64,000 bases of DNA from Cephalotus follicularis. Taxonomy: Eukaryota > Streptophyta > Magnoliopsida > Oxalidales > Cephalotaceae. Under the pieces are notes generated by a model that saw only the letters and a program-made list of their open reading frames with translations, was not told the DNA's origin and made no database searches. This document shows positions 21,151-32,747 of this stretch, piece by piece. The DNA is taken from assembly GCA_001972305.1 (NCBI GenBank), contig BDDD01001389.1:108017-172016 (forward strand), read 5' to 3'. The translations under genes were made by a program, and so were the position numbers. Within the stretch, counting starts at the first letter, position 1. The number at the start of each line of letters is the position of its first letter.

Positions 21151-22918
21151 TTCTCCACCTCGGTCTGACCGAAGTATTTTAATCGATTTACCTATCTGTT
21201 TTTCTACTTCAAGTCTGAGCTCCTTAAATTTATCAAAGGATTCTGACTTGTGTTTCATCACATACACATAACCAAACCTAGATAAATCATCGGTAAAGTT
21301 ATGAAGTAGATATAACCTCCTCGAGCACTGACTAACATAGGACCACATACATCAGTATGGACTAAGTTCAGTAAGTTCATTGCCTTTTCTCCTTGACCAG
21401 AGAAGGGAGATTTGGTCATCTTTCCAAATAAGCATGATTCACAAGTTGGATAGGACTCTAAATCCTGGATATCAAGAAGATCATCCTTAACCAACTGTGA
21501 TAGTCTAGCATCACTAAGATGACCAAGTCTACAATGCCAACTAAAGGTTTTATTTAGCTAAGTTTCTCTTTGTCTTTTCCGATTATTAATTTTCTCAATG
21601 TTCAATATATTTGATTGTGAAGTATTTAAGACATATAATCCATTGTTGATAACTCCATTACCAACACAAACATTGTTTGAATATATAAAATATCCAATGT
21701 CTCAGAATCTAAGCTCCAAGCCCAATAAACATAAGTAAGAAACACTTACAATGTTCCGAACAATATTCATAACATAATAAAAAGGATCCAATGTCAAAAT
21801 ATAATTATTACACAAACAAATATCATAAATTCTAACAGCTTGAGCAATGATCCTAGATCCATCACCAAGCCTTAAGTCCAGATCTCCTGCTCCAAGCTTT
21901 CTACCTTTTCTTAATCCCTGAAATGAATTGCAAAGGTTAGTTCCACATCCAGTATCCAATACCCATGAAGAGCTACTATTTAAAGCTAGATTAAGTTCAA
22001 TCATGAACATACCTGATGTACTCTCAGCATGCGGGTTATCAGCAAAGACTCCAGCAACAGTAACACGACAATTCTTTTTCCAGTGCCCGGTCTTACCACA
22101 CTGAAAACAAGCACCTTCAGCTGCTAACTGCTTCATACGATCTTTGGCAACACTCCCACTAGCTCCAAGCTTACCCTTCTTCTTCTTTGGCCTCTTCCTA
22201 CCCCTGCCTTTTGTTGTGACAGGCATGAGCACGCCCTTCCCTTTATAGGAAGACGAGGCACTGCCCTTTCCTTGGGCAGACCTAGAAGAAGGAAGACGTA
22301 AGGAGTGGGTCTTTGACTTCCCAGAGTCAAAATCAGCCTCAGCCGTCCTCAGCATAGCTATAAGCTCAGATAGAGTCACCTCTATCTTGTTCATGTGAAA
22401 GTTCACCAAAAACTGTGAGAACGACTTAGGAAGGGACGTCAAAATAAGATCCACATACAGATCATGGTCCATGGCAAACCCTAATTGAGCCAGCTGCTCA
22501 ATCATGTCTATCATCTTCAATCCATGCTCATGGACTGAAGTTCCCTCTTGAATCTGTGCCTTGAAGAGTTTGCATGAGAGATTTAACCTCTGAGTCCTAG
22601 ACTCAACCCCATACATCTCCTCAAGATGGAGTAGTATAGCAGATAAAGTCTCAATCTTCTCATTTTGATGCTGAAGCTCTGGTGTCATCCCAGGAAGGGC
22701 AAGACATCGAGCTTGCTCATCATCCTCTAGCCACTTGGCTAATGCCCACTCTCTTAAGGCGTAGGATCTTCACCCAGTGAAGGAGGCCCCCCAGCCATCA
22801 CATACGCCATTTTATTGGCTGTAAGGACGATTTTGAGGTTTCGATGCCAATCTTTGAAGTTAGGGCCTTCAAGTTTGTTTGTCTCAAGAATATAGGACAT
22901 AGCAGATGTTAAAGCCAT
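21151..22918 (-). pseudogene. Copia C2 gag-protease-partial integrase
   Basis: Minus strand. Gag starts at 22918 (MALTSAMSYILE); a stop in PTP* and a one-base shift near 22755 precede the long open segment (22688-21702). That segment has the UBN2-type gag, an intact zinc knuckle CFQCGKTGHWKKNC and an intact protease site LDTGCGTNL. After a further break come the pre-integrase HHCC zinc region (WHCRLGHL...CESC), the first integrase Asp in VHTDVCGPM, a frameshift, and the second in RSDRGGEY. The reading is lost just after that at 21151, so the catalytic Glu, RT and RNase H are gone. C2 preserves the integrase start that C1 lost, and C1 preserves the RT that C2 lost. Confidence 0.9.
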
Positions 22919-23876
22919 TCTAGCAACCTAGATAAGGAAATATAAACATGAGTTAGCTTTTATTCCAATTTTAATATATAACAACCATAACACTTGGTCT
23001 TTAGTGCTTATGGTTCCTCCCACTATTCTAATCGTATCCCATACCCCCGTATGGAACTCGAGAAGTCCAACTTCCTAGTGGGGATTGGAATCCATCGCAA
23101 TAACATTATGGCCTCAGCTAGGGCATGACAAAACATAATATATCCAATGGGTAGGCTATCTTGCCAATTTGCATCCAATACAAGATCCAATCATAAAATT
23201 TGCCCTTAGATTCAATATGGCCTCAGCTAGGGCATGACAAACCATTAGAATCACGATAAATCAATCACCCATAATTTTCATCAGAATGCACTAGTTTTAA
23301 CACCCACATGTAGGCGTGTCCAAGTGCTAAAACATAGCCACCCTTTGTGGTGCCCAACACCGACGTTGTCATAATATCCGAAAGTTATCAGCCTCAACTA
23401 GGGCTTGACAAACCAACAACCCATGAACACTATTCAACAAAAATTGTGGAAGGCCACGGGGAACCACTCCACAGGTTCCTACATTCAGACTTATTACTGA
23501 TTTGAGGGAATTTGAGGTCTCACATTTTAATTACCGAGCCATTAATTAATTCATTGGTTTCATTACCCAATTGCAATTAATTACGGCTTTGCATGCATGA
23601 CGTGTATCTTGTGCACCCTGGACTTATTTCTAAAATAAATCAATGGATTGGCAAGGATATTACTATAAGTAGTGACTCGAGCCCAAAGTCACTACTAGGT
23701 CTTCCTAGGTAAAAATATTAAATATATCTATTTCAACAATCACCATGCATACATGGCCCTCAATGGTCTTGTACTCCATTCCTCCTCTCCCCCATCTTTC
23801 CTTGCAAGATCTTCCGTTTACAAAAGAGTACTTTACATTTTGAAAATAAAAATACATTTAAAACTACAAGGAGAAA
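22919..23876 (-). other. Copia C2 leader, gag-proximal part
   Basis: Noncoding. Closely similar to the C1 leader (5847-6835), including three spaced GGGCATGACAAAC-type blocks near 23121, 23231 and 23400. It is interrupted at 23876 by solo LTR B3 and resumes at 26621. Confidence 0.78.
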
Positions 23877-24052
23877 TGTAACGCCCGAAAATTTCATGTA
23901 TTGTAATTTCACAATGTAAGTGTACCTTATTTGTGGAATTAATAAAATAATAGATTTTCCGAATTTGATGATGTTTTCTCAAACTCCGATGATGTTGCTT
24001 CTAAATCAGTTAATGTACTTAGAAGTGTGTTTACCTTGTGGGTACATCAAGT

Positions 24053-24206
24053 GCAGTCGACTGGTACGTTTGACTAGCCGGCTGGGTGTTTGTGTCTTGG
24101 AACAGTCGACTAGTGGGATGAACCAGTCGACTGGCCAACTGTCGACCCACGTGGTAACGAACTGCCAGACGAGCAGCCGGCTGTTGGGTGTGGACAGCCG
24201 ACTGGA
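24053..24206 (+). repeat. Class 1 TCGA palindrome array, B3 array I
   Basis: CAGTCGACTG palindromes mixed with CCGGCTG and GCCGACTG derivatives, about 176-330 bp from the LTR start. Confidence 0.84.
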
Positions 24207-25019
24207 TTGTGCTCTGTTTTATTGCATATGACGAGATCACATGCAGCCACTGATAAGAGCACCTTGCAGGCGCCATCTGATGATAGATGAAATGTGTATG
24301 TCATGCACATGACTGCTACAACCTGCAGAAACTGAAAGGAAGGGTGGATTGACATGTGTGTGTGCATGCAAGTGATAGAAAGGAAAATGGCATTTAGTGC
24401 CATGTGAGAGGAGCTAGGGAAGAGAGGGAGAGAAACCCCCCTGCATAAAACGTCTTCCCTCATCTCCTTCTTCCTGGTACTGAAGAGCTTAAGAACCAAA
24501 GTGGATAGTAGAGAAAAACGCAGAGAAAAGAGGGAAGGGAGTGTTGTCCATTGTTGAAGCTTGGAGCTCGGGTTGGAGCTTTTGGGCTATTCTTGGAGAT
24601 GCTGGGCTTGGAGTTGGAACTTCTGGGGAGCCCAAACGTTACTTTTGGAACACAAGGAGGTGGACTTATAGATTCCTAACTAGGGATCAAAAGGTAGGGG
24701 AAGTTGTGATGGTATTTTGGGCTTAATGTTACTGCATGTTATATGATTTGAACGCACTGGTTGCATGAGTTGTAGTTACTGATATTAAGACGTGGTTGCT
24801 ACTGTTTTCCATCCGCTATGCTTGCTACTGAGAATCAAATGAGTTTATGTGCATGCATGTTGAACCTTATGATGGTGTTGACTTGCATGATGAAATGTAT
24901 GTTGGATGTGGTATTATATGGACGATATGATAACCTGTAGTTGTGTTTCTGTCCTTGAGCTTGAATTCTCTGTTTACAACGATCCGTTGGAGTAGATAGA
25001 TCGATTTGCATGCAACTGG

Positions 25020-25325
25020 TTCGCGGGGCAGCCGACTATCGAAGGAAGACATCCGACTGTCGAAGGAAGACATCCGACTACTCAATGGAACCAGTCGACT
25101 ATCAATGGAAAGCAGTTGACTGTTCATACTTCATCCTGCCCAGAAAGTGGCGGGAAGCGTGATCTGGGTAATACTTTTGAATGGGTGTGCAGTAACAGTC
25201 GACTGTTGAAGGATAACAGCTGACTGCCTAATGGACAGTCGACTGGTAGAAGGAACCATCCGACTATCCAGTACTGCTCGACCCAAAACAGCCGACTGGT
25301 AAGGATTCCAGCCGACTGGTTGGAC
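25020..25325 (+). repeat. Class 1 TCGA palindrome array, B3 array II
   Basis: Two sub-clusters (25028-25115 and 25196-25322) of AGTCGACT and CCGACTG variants. Several have decayed to CATCCGACT. Distances are mostly close to 20-22 bp. A CCTGCCCAGAAAG block, the reverse complement of the TTCTGGGCAG flank, separates the two. Confidence 0.82.
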
Positions 25326-26447
25326 TGCTGTTGGACCCTTCTTGCATAAAACAATACGAAACGACCCCGATTCCTGCTAGGGTACATTTGAGCATTTGTA
25401 TGCATTGCATATACACTGTTTACTGCTTGTTCTGGACTGTTGTAATCGGATTATGATTTCTAAGTATTGCTACTTTAGAAATGCATATATAAATTGAAAC
25501 TACTATGTTAAGTACAAAATGAATATTGTTTTCGTATTTTCAAACGTCTTTGGAAAGCGATTTCCACTACTGAAACTGTTTAAAAGTATTTTCTACTGAA
25601 ATTGCATATTTCAATGATTGTCACTTTTGGAAACATTTTGGAAACGAACTACCTATTGCGGATCTAAACGATCACTAATGTATTGTTTACCGTACTGTTA
25701 CTGCTTGGATTCACTGTTTGCTCTGTGAATTGTACTGTGTTTGTGCTTGAGCCACTGGTTGCATGGCGGAGACTGCCAGCGCCGGCTAGTGGTAGGGTTG
25801 ACCTAGGGGTCAGGAGTTGGCTGGGTGACTCACTGTACTGTACTGTTGCCTCGCTGGGTTGCCTGAAGTAGGGACCGGAGTGGGAGTGTAGCATGGGGCC
25901 AGGAGTTGGCGACATTACATATACTGCCTGCCTGTTGTGGTCCTTTTGGACATCCTGTACTGCCTGTTGGTCCTCCTCGGACATTACTGTGCCTGTTGAT
26001 GTATCCCTGGTTGGGCTACTACTATACTGTTGTTGCATACATATATTATCATATATATATGCCCCCACTGATATTTAACTGTACTGTTAAACATATATAT
26101 TTTCATATATATATAAACTGGGATTTCTACTGCACTGCATCATCAATGCATTCATATCATGACATGCTTTTAATGTTAATCCCGAACTACTTTTATGACT
26201 TAGCAGAGTGAGGACAAAGGCTCCTACTTTACAGATTGATGCAGTGGACTGGTTGGACTGGCATGGGCAAGGGACAAGATGTTATGATGTTTTGTACTTG
26301 CTTTTACTTTTCTCATGTTTTGTAATAAACCGAGTTTTATTTAAGGACCAATGTGTTGTACTTACGGGTTTGTTTATTGATGGGACTTAATATTGTATCG
26401 TGATCACGCTTCGTTTGTGGGAGATTAACAATGATAGACTTGTTTGG

Positions 26448-26475
26448 GTAGCATGTAGTATGGGATACACGCTAC
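26448..26475 (+). other. Conserved LTR hairpin, B3 copy
   Basis: Stem GTAGCATG/CACGCTAC (seven of eight pairs) around the loop TAGTATGGGATA, about 145 bp before the LTR end. Confidence 0.72.
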
Positions 26476-26620
26476 GAGTTTACAGCTTATGAATTTTTTA
26501 TGCTTCCGCAGCAGATATCTTGCTTAAAAGTTCAAATTTATGGTTTCTACATGAGCTGTATTTATGTGTTAATTGCCTTTACCGCTTTATTGTTGTCTTC
26601 TCGTCAAACGGGGTATGACA

Positions 26621-27396
26621 AGAAATTACATAAGAAAGGAAAAATAAATGGTACACGCAGACACCTAATTACAGACAATTAAAGATAATAAATAAATAAA
26701 TCTATCCACACAAGAAAAACCATAAGCTAGGTCAATGTCCTTTTAGGCCATCCATTGTGCATAAGACTTAAAATTATATCAAATATAATTTAACACAAAA
26801 TAATAAATGTCATAAATAATAACCAATTACAAAATTTAATTTAAGGAATGTTAATTGGTCAAACTCCCACTAAATCAAGCAATGATTTTTAATTTTCTAA
26901 GTGCCATAATGGAAAATTTTCAAATTTTAATATAAACAGAATTTTTTTTAATAATTTGACTAAAGCGTCGATGCTTATGTCTAAGGCGCAAAATCATAAA
27001 ACTCCAATAAGTGTCGACGCTCTGCCAAGGCGTCGACGAAACATGAACACAGTGAGACAAGCGTCGAAGCTTATACCATAACCGTCAACGCTTAAGTGCC
27101 CTGGACAGTTTCTGTAGTTCGAAAATTGCAAAAACAAAGGTTTGAACATAAGGCATTTACCATATTTTCCATAATCAGACATTTAACAGCCTTAATCTAC
27201 ACTATATAGGTTTCCAAAACATGTTCAAAACCGATAGTAACATAATCTCTAAGATAATATAACAAAGAAATCAAATTTCATACAAAGTTTCGTTAAGGCA
27301 CTTTGAAAATTTTAGTTTAACCATAAAACGCATCCTTTAATTAAACTTTATATTAGTTCATCATTCAAGAATTCAGCTAAGGATGTTGTGAGAGTC
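26621..27396 (-). other. Copia C2 leader, primer-site-proximal part
   Basis: Noncoding continuation of the C2 leader, matching C1 from about 6830 to 7690. It ends in GAGTC at 27392-27396, the target duplication of gypsy E. It contains a small class 2 TCGA array. Confidence 0.78.
26963..27092. repeat. Class 2 TCGA palindrome array in the C2 leader
   Basis: Six scattered, partly decayed GCGTCGACGC-type sites. They occupy the same place as the C1 leader array (7164-7411) but have far fewer intact units, so the array has contracted here or expanded in C1. Confidence 0.7.
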
Positions 27397-28660
27397 TGTG
27401 ACACCCCCGATTCGGAACCGGGATCACTCCCGATTCAGGATCGGTGTGTCACACAAAACTGAACTAAAACATATCAAAGATCTTAATCTTAATCTTAATC
27501 TTAATATTAATCATCATCAATAGGTGGTGGTTCTAAAAATATGAAAACATGTATAATCATGGAACATAAACTGAATCTGAAACATAATCTGAAAACTTTG
27601 TCATAACCCAAAAAGTCATAATCCAAAAATCACAATACTGTTTGGATAACTGGCCTATACACGACCATAGCACTATTAAGAACATAACCGGACCAATCTC
27701 CTAGATGATCCTTAAACATAGGTGGCATCTCGCTCATCACACATTGCCCGGATGTTGTCCCAGAATACCTGCCGCATGGAAAATAAAACGCGACTGAGCA
27801 AACCTCAGTACGGATATAGAATCATAAAACATAAAACGATAATTTAAAAGATAGAAAATACCTGAATCTTTAAATATCACATACTTTATGCATAAAATAA
27901 TTTAACATTATTTTCAAAAGCGAAGGTAAGTAGTCATACAATCAATTTCAAAACGAATATCAAATTTTCAAAGAGTTATTCAATTTCAAAACATAATCCA
28001 AGTTCAAAATCCCAAAACATATTCAAAACGAAAAACAAACAGAGACTTATACGATTCCATAATCTCATCTTAGAGATCCAAAGCGCATACACATATACGT
28101 AATTGCAAGGGGTTTGCAAGGCCCACATGCCAAACGGAAGGACGTGCACGGCACTACACAATTAATCCCCAAAATTCATATCATATCACATATCATATAA
28201 TAGAGTCGACCCATACGCCTCTATCACACATATCGGATACATAAGTCCAGCTCATGGGACTTATTCATAACATAGAGAGACGCCGTAGTCAAATCACACT
28301 GCTACGGAAGTGTCATGTTCCCGTGCCAGGCCTAGGACATGCCTATGGTACCTCCATAGGTAGGAAATATCTCTGTGTATATCCTTTTTTCAAAAACATT
28401 GCTTTATTTCTAAAAACAATTTAAAAACGTAAACACATTTTCTAAACATTTTCTGGACATAGCAAAATCATTACATAGCATCAACTCATTTATTTTCCAC
28501 TGTAAAGAGATGATCGTATCATATTTCTTAACATGTCATAGCATAAAGTCAAGAACATTAAATTCGCAAAATGTCAACTGACTTTTATTTTCAAAATCAT
28601 ATCGAATCATAAAACATAGCCAAGTTCATAAAACATAAGGAATCACATTTGAATTCATTT
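27397..28660 (-). mobile_element. 3' LTR of E, cut by the assembly gap
   Basis: Closely similar to 29542-30021 plus 32753 onwards, with only a few differences per 100 bp by eye, and it includes the uninterrupted site where A1 inserted into the other LTR (TACTTTATGCATAAAA). A (CTTAAT)n run lies near 27481-27510. There is no TCGA array in the visible part. Confidence 0.87.
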
Positions 28661-28912
28661 NNNNNNNNNNNNNNNNNNNNNNNNNNNNNNNNNNNNNNNN
28701 NNNNNNNNNNNNNNNNNNNNNNNNNNNNNNNNNNNNNNNNNNNNNNNNNNNNNNNNNNNNNNNNNNNNNNNNNNNNNNNNNNNNNNNNNNNNNNNNNNNN
28801 NNNNNNNNNNNNNNNNNNNNNNNNNNNNNNNNNNNNNNNNNNNNNNNNNNNNNNNNNNNNNNNNNNNNNNNNNNNNNNNNNNNNNNNNNNNNNNNNNNNN
28901 NNNNNNNNNNNN
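28661..28912. other. Assembly gap (252 N)
   Basis: A run of N between the E 3' LTR and the E internal region. Its true size is unknown. It hides the start of the 3' LTR and most of the internal region, so open frames crossing it are meaningless. Confidence 0.99.
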
Positions 28913-29366
28913 ATTCACAAACTATTTCGAGCATCCATGCAATGCCCATCCATTCAATAACAGTCCATCCGATCACTAACCGTTCAATAACGACCCTTAC
29001 GATCACTGTCTGATCAATAACGATCCATTTGATCACTATCTAATCAATAACGGGTCACACGATCACTATTCGTTCAATAACGGTCCTTAACGATACGATG
29101 CAATCGATAACGATACACCAGCCATCCATACACTATCCATTCACAATGACCATTCATATTCTATCTCGATTAATAACTATTTGATACGGAAGCTATTCAG
29201 ACAACACTTATGCCTTTCAGCCCATTCGATCGATCGCTTAGCATTACGGCTCATTCGGTCGGTCTTTTAATCGCTATACAGTTGGCTCATACCGTCCATC
29301 GTCTTGTGAAACAGCTGACTCAGCTTCTGGATTAACATTCCTTAGTCGTCCGACTCTTCGTGTCAT
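28913..29366 (-). pseudogene. E gag N-terminal remnant
   Basis: A minus-strand start at 29366 opens a 30-codon frame (MTRRVGRLRNVNPEAES...) that stops at 29274-29276. The start lies about 160 bp past the primer-binding site, the same spacing as the A2 gag start, and the basic, polar N-terminus resembles a gypsy gag start. Beyond the stop the sequence decays into a 30-bp tandem repeat and the gap. I infer gag from position only; no capsid or zinc knuckle is visible. Confidence 0.5.
28951..29130. repeat. 30-bp minisatellite, six units
   Basis: Six consecutive 30-bp units in exact phase (starting 28951, 28981, 29011, 29041, 29071 and 29101), each built around TCAATAACG followed 10-12 bp later by CGATCACT in most units; the last two are more diverged. 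Since 30 is a multiple of three, the minus strand shows a 10-residue periodic frame (VIERLVIGWT-like), interrupted by stops in the middle units. Confidence 0.92.
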
Positions 29367-29525
29367 CAAAGAAACAAATCCAAGACGGGGTAAAATCAAG
29401 ATAGACATAAAACTGGAATAAAAAGGAACATACCGAAATGACTATCAAGAAATATCCCTAACCCAATTGTCTACCCATCTCACAGGTCAAACCTAGATAG
29501 GTCTTCCAAGGAAAGAAAAACCTAT

Positions 29526-29537
29526 TCTCTGATACCA
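29526..29537 (-). other. Primer-binding site of E
   Basis: On the minus strand reads TGGTATCAGAGA, four bases inside the 5' LTR, matching the initiator Met tRNA 3' end. It shows that the LTR at 29542-34530 is the 5' one. Confidence 0.88.
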
Positions 29538-30021
29538 TAACTGTAACACCCCCGATTCAGAACCGGGATCACTCCCTATTCGGGATCGGTGTGTCACACA
29601 AAACTGAACTAAAACATATCAAAGATCTTAATCTTAATCTTAATCTTAATATTAATCATCATCAATACGTGGTGGTTCTAAAAATCTGAAAACATGTATA
29701 ATCATGGAACATAAACTGAATCTGAAAACTTTGTCATAACCCAAAATGTCATAATCCAAAAATCACAATACTGTTTAGATAATTGGCCTATACACGACCA
29801 TAACACTATTAAGAACATAACCAGACCAATCTCCTAGATGATCCTTAAACATAGGTGACATCTCGCTCATCACACATTGCCCGGATGTTGTCCCAGAATA
29901 CGTGCCGCATGGAAAACAAAACGCGGCTGAGCAAACCTCAGTACGGATATAGAATCATAAAACATAAAATGATAATTTAAAAGATAGAAAATACCTGAAT
30001 CTTTAAATATCATATACTTTA

Positions 30022-32747
30022 TGTAACACCCCCGAACGGCGAGAGTCGTCACAGGGTCATATCATACATAACATTACTTATCAAATCATAAGTTTACTTT
30101 ATTAGCCAATAACAGCAAAAAACGTGGCAGTCTTATCAAAACATTAAAACTTAATCATTTAACATATTAAGCAGTTACGGAAACTTAAACATAATTCAGT
30201 TCCAATTTTAAAAAAATAAAACATAATAATCCATGTTTCTGACCACTAAACATAACATAAGGATCACTCTCCTAAGGATCCAACACATAGGGTGGTCATC
30301 ACTCAATCACACTGTCCCCCGCTGCTCCTGAAAACCTGCCGCATGGAAGCAAAAACGCGGCTGAGCAAACCTCAGTACGGATAAGGGAAATAAAACAGTA
30401 AACGATAATTTAAAAACATTAATATTTGAATATCAACGTAACAGAAATCTTTAACAGATAAAACAGTTTAATCATATTCAAATAACAATTGCATATCTTT
30501 CAAAACAATTACGGAACATTTTAAAACATCAAAAATCATAGTTCATAATTATACTGAGCCATATACATATCACATATCATAAATTTTGGCAAGGGAGGCG
30601 CTAATTCCACATGCCCACTAGAATTGAAGTGTACGACACTACACAAGTCAATTCTCACATACACATATCCGAATCACACCTCGGACCATATATCTGAATT
30701 CACCTCAGATCACATATCTGAATTCACCTCAGATCACATAAACTAGAATCGATTCATACGCCTCTATCATATATAGCGGATCCATAAATCCACCTCATGG
30801 GATTCGTTCATACACTCAGAGACGCCATAGTCTAATCACACCGCTACGGAAGTATCACGTCCCCGTGCCAGGCCTACTACGTGCCTATGGATACTCCCCA
30901 TAGGTGGGTACAATACTCAGTATTTATTTCAAAATTAATTGATTTATCGAAATCAATTCAAAATCACATGACATATGTTTTCACTCAACGTATCCGGAAA
31001 CCGCTCACAACGGTATCATAAAATATCGTATCATAACATATCGTATCATAACATATTGTATCATTTCATATTGTATGGATAAAGTCGGAATAATAAACCA
31101 ACTTTAAATTAGAAACATGTCAAAGTCATAAAACATTCTCAATTTCATAAACGAAGAAGTTTAGTAAAACTGTTTTCAGTTCGAATGTCAGATAGCCCAG
31201 GAACAGAAAATCCGTACCTTATGCGGTCACAGAGTACTTACGAATAGACAATTTAAACAGAATCCACTTGAAGCACAAAAATCTAAAAAGACATTCAAAA
31301 TCATACGTATAAGAGTCTAAAACACACCAGAAGTATTAAACATACTCTTAACAGTGTTTGGAAAAGATTCGGATCGATTCGGGGATCAAACGAATCAAAA
31401 CAGTTGAAAACAGTACATTACAGGGCAAAACAGTCGACTAAAACAGGGCTCCAATCGACTGGAGAAGCAAGACAGTCGACTATTCAAAAGGTCCAGTCGA
31501 CTACTCAATTAAAAGTGCAGGCAGTCGACTGTGTTCATCCCTCCAGTCGACTACTCAACCATTCCAGTCGACTCTCCACAGAGACAGCCGACTGTTCTGG
31601 GCGACAGAACAGTTGGAAATCGACAAATTCACCACTGAAAACGGTTCAAATGGTTTCTACATTAAACTAGAGACATATGGACATAAACATATGATTATAT
31701 ATAACTTGTAGGTGACATAAAAACACAGAAACGACAAGAAAACAACCTGACAGTGGGTTTACGTACAAAAGGAAGCAAGAAGACAATGGATTTATATGTC
31801 CAGATTATGTCTCTAATCGATTACAGATGTTGTAAAACAAGTTTATGACACATCTATGAGTATAAAACGTGTTGACAATCATATTAACACAATGACAACA
31901 TGTATAGGCAGGAATCAAGACCCAAAGGACATAAACAGCATATATCTCAATTTTCACAACATTGCAACAAAACTATAACAAAAGGGACGAATTGACTAAC
32001 CTATAATGATTCCCAGAACACAAAAACAGTAGAAGAAACACTAGTACACACTCACAATTCGGCTGTGAACAAAAACAGAGGAAGAAGAATACAAAACAAG
32101 AACATGTTTAAACATGCATGACAAACTAAGTGAATTTAACCCAAAAGAAACAACTAAGGATCAAGATTACCTCTTTGAACTTTGAAGAACGAATTACTCA
32201 ACAGCAATACAGATACCACAAGAAGGATTCGGCAGTGACATAACAAAGAAGAGGAGGTAACATATAAATGGCAGTGTCATTCTTCAAAGGGAAAAAGGAG
32301 ACAAAAATCGGCTATAAAAGGAAGAAAGGAGGATTTGTGGGAAACAAGAATGGAAGGAAGATATAGAAAACGTGTGATAGTAATGAGAGGAGGGAGAATT
32401 CGGGTGCAAGGAGGAAGAAGGAATAGGAAAGAAAGAAGAAAAAGAAAGAAAAGGAAAAAGGAAAATAAAATAAAAGGAAATAAGAAAATAATTAAAATAA
32501 ATAAGTTAAAATGGATTAAAAAGGATTTTTAAATTAAAAATGAATTGTTTTAATAAAATAAAATTTTGATAAAATAAATCCAAACCCAACATAACATTTC
32601 ATACCCATAATTGGACTGGTATCAGTCAGCCCAAATCACATAAGCCCAAATCATAGGGCAACCGGACTTTAAATTTAAACACAATTAAAAACCCGAAAAC
32701 ACACATAAAATCCGTAAAATATATTTACGAACGAGCAGGGTATTACA
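30022..32747 (-). mobile_element. Solo LTR A1 of Gypsy-A
   Basis: 2726 bp, flanked by the perfect duplication CTTTA (30017-30021 and 32748-32752). On the minus strand it starts TGTAATACCC and ends GGGGGTGTTACA, as in A2. It has no internal coding region, so it is a solo LTR. It carries a class 1 TCGA array and the conserved donor-like ATAG/GTTAGT (intron side ending at 32000 on the minus strand). Confidence 0.93.
31430..31600. repeat. Class 1 TCGA palindrome array in A1
   Basis: Eight RTCGACT/GCCGACTG sites. Consecutive distances counted by eye are 21, 21, 21, 28, 22, 21 and 20 bp. The final CCGACTG runs into TTCTGGGCG. The single 28-bp interval is also present in A2. Confidence 0.88.

Larger units (their letters stand above)
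23877..26620 (+). mobile_element. Solo LTR B3 of Gypsy-B
   Basis: 2744 bp, starting TGTAACGCCC and ending GGGTATGACA, flanked by the perfect duplication AGAAA (23872-23876 and 26621-26625). Inserted in the C2 leader. It carries two class 1 TCGA arrays, a GTAGGGGAA donor-like site near 24694, two GGAGTTGGC blocks near 25811 and 25904, and the conserved hairpin. Open frames of up to 134 residues lie inside but show no domain and no counterpart in sister LTRs. Confidence 0.93.

Noticed and set aside
25664-26211. Open frames of 134 and 101 residues in B3
   Set aside because: Inside a solo LTR; not conserved in B1, B2, B4 or B5; no domain.
28626-29036. Open frames of 136 and 103 residues spanning the N run
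   Set aside because: They are translated through unknown bases; only the repeat and gag-remnant portion is real sequence.
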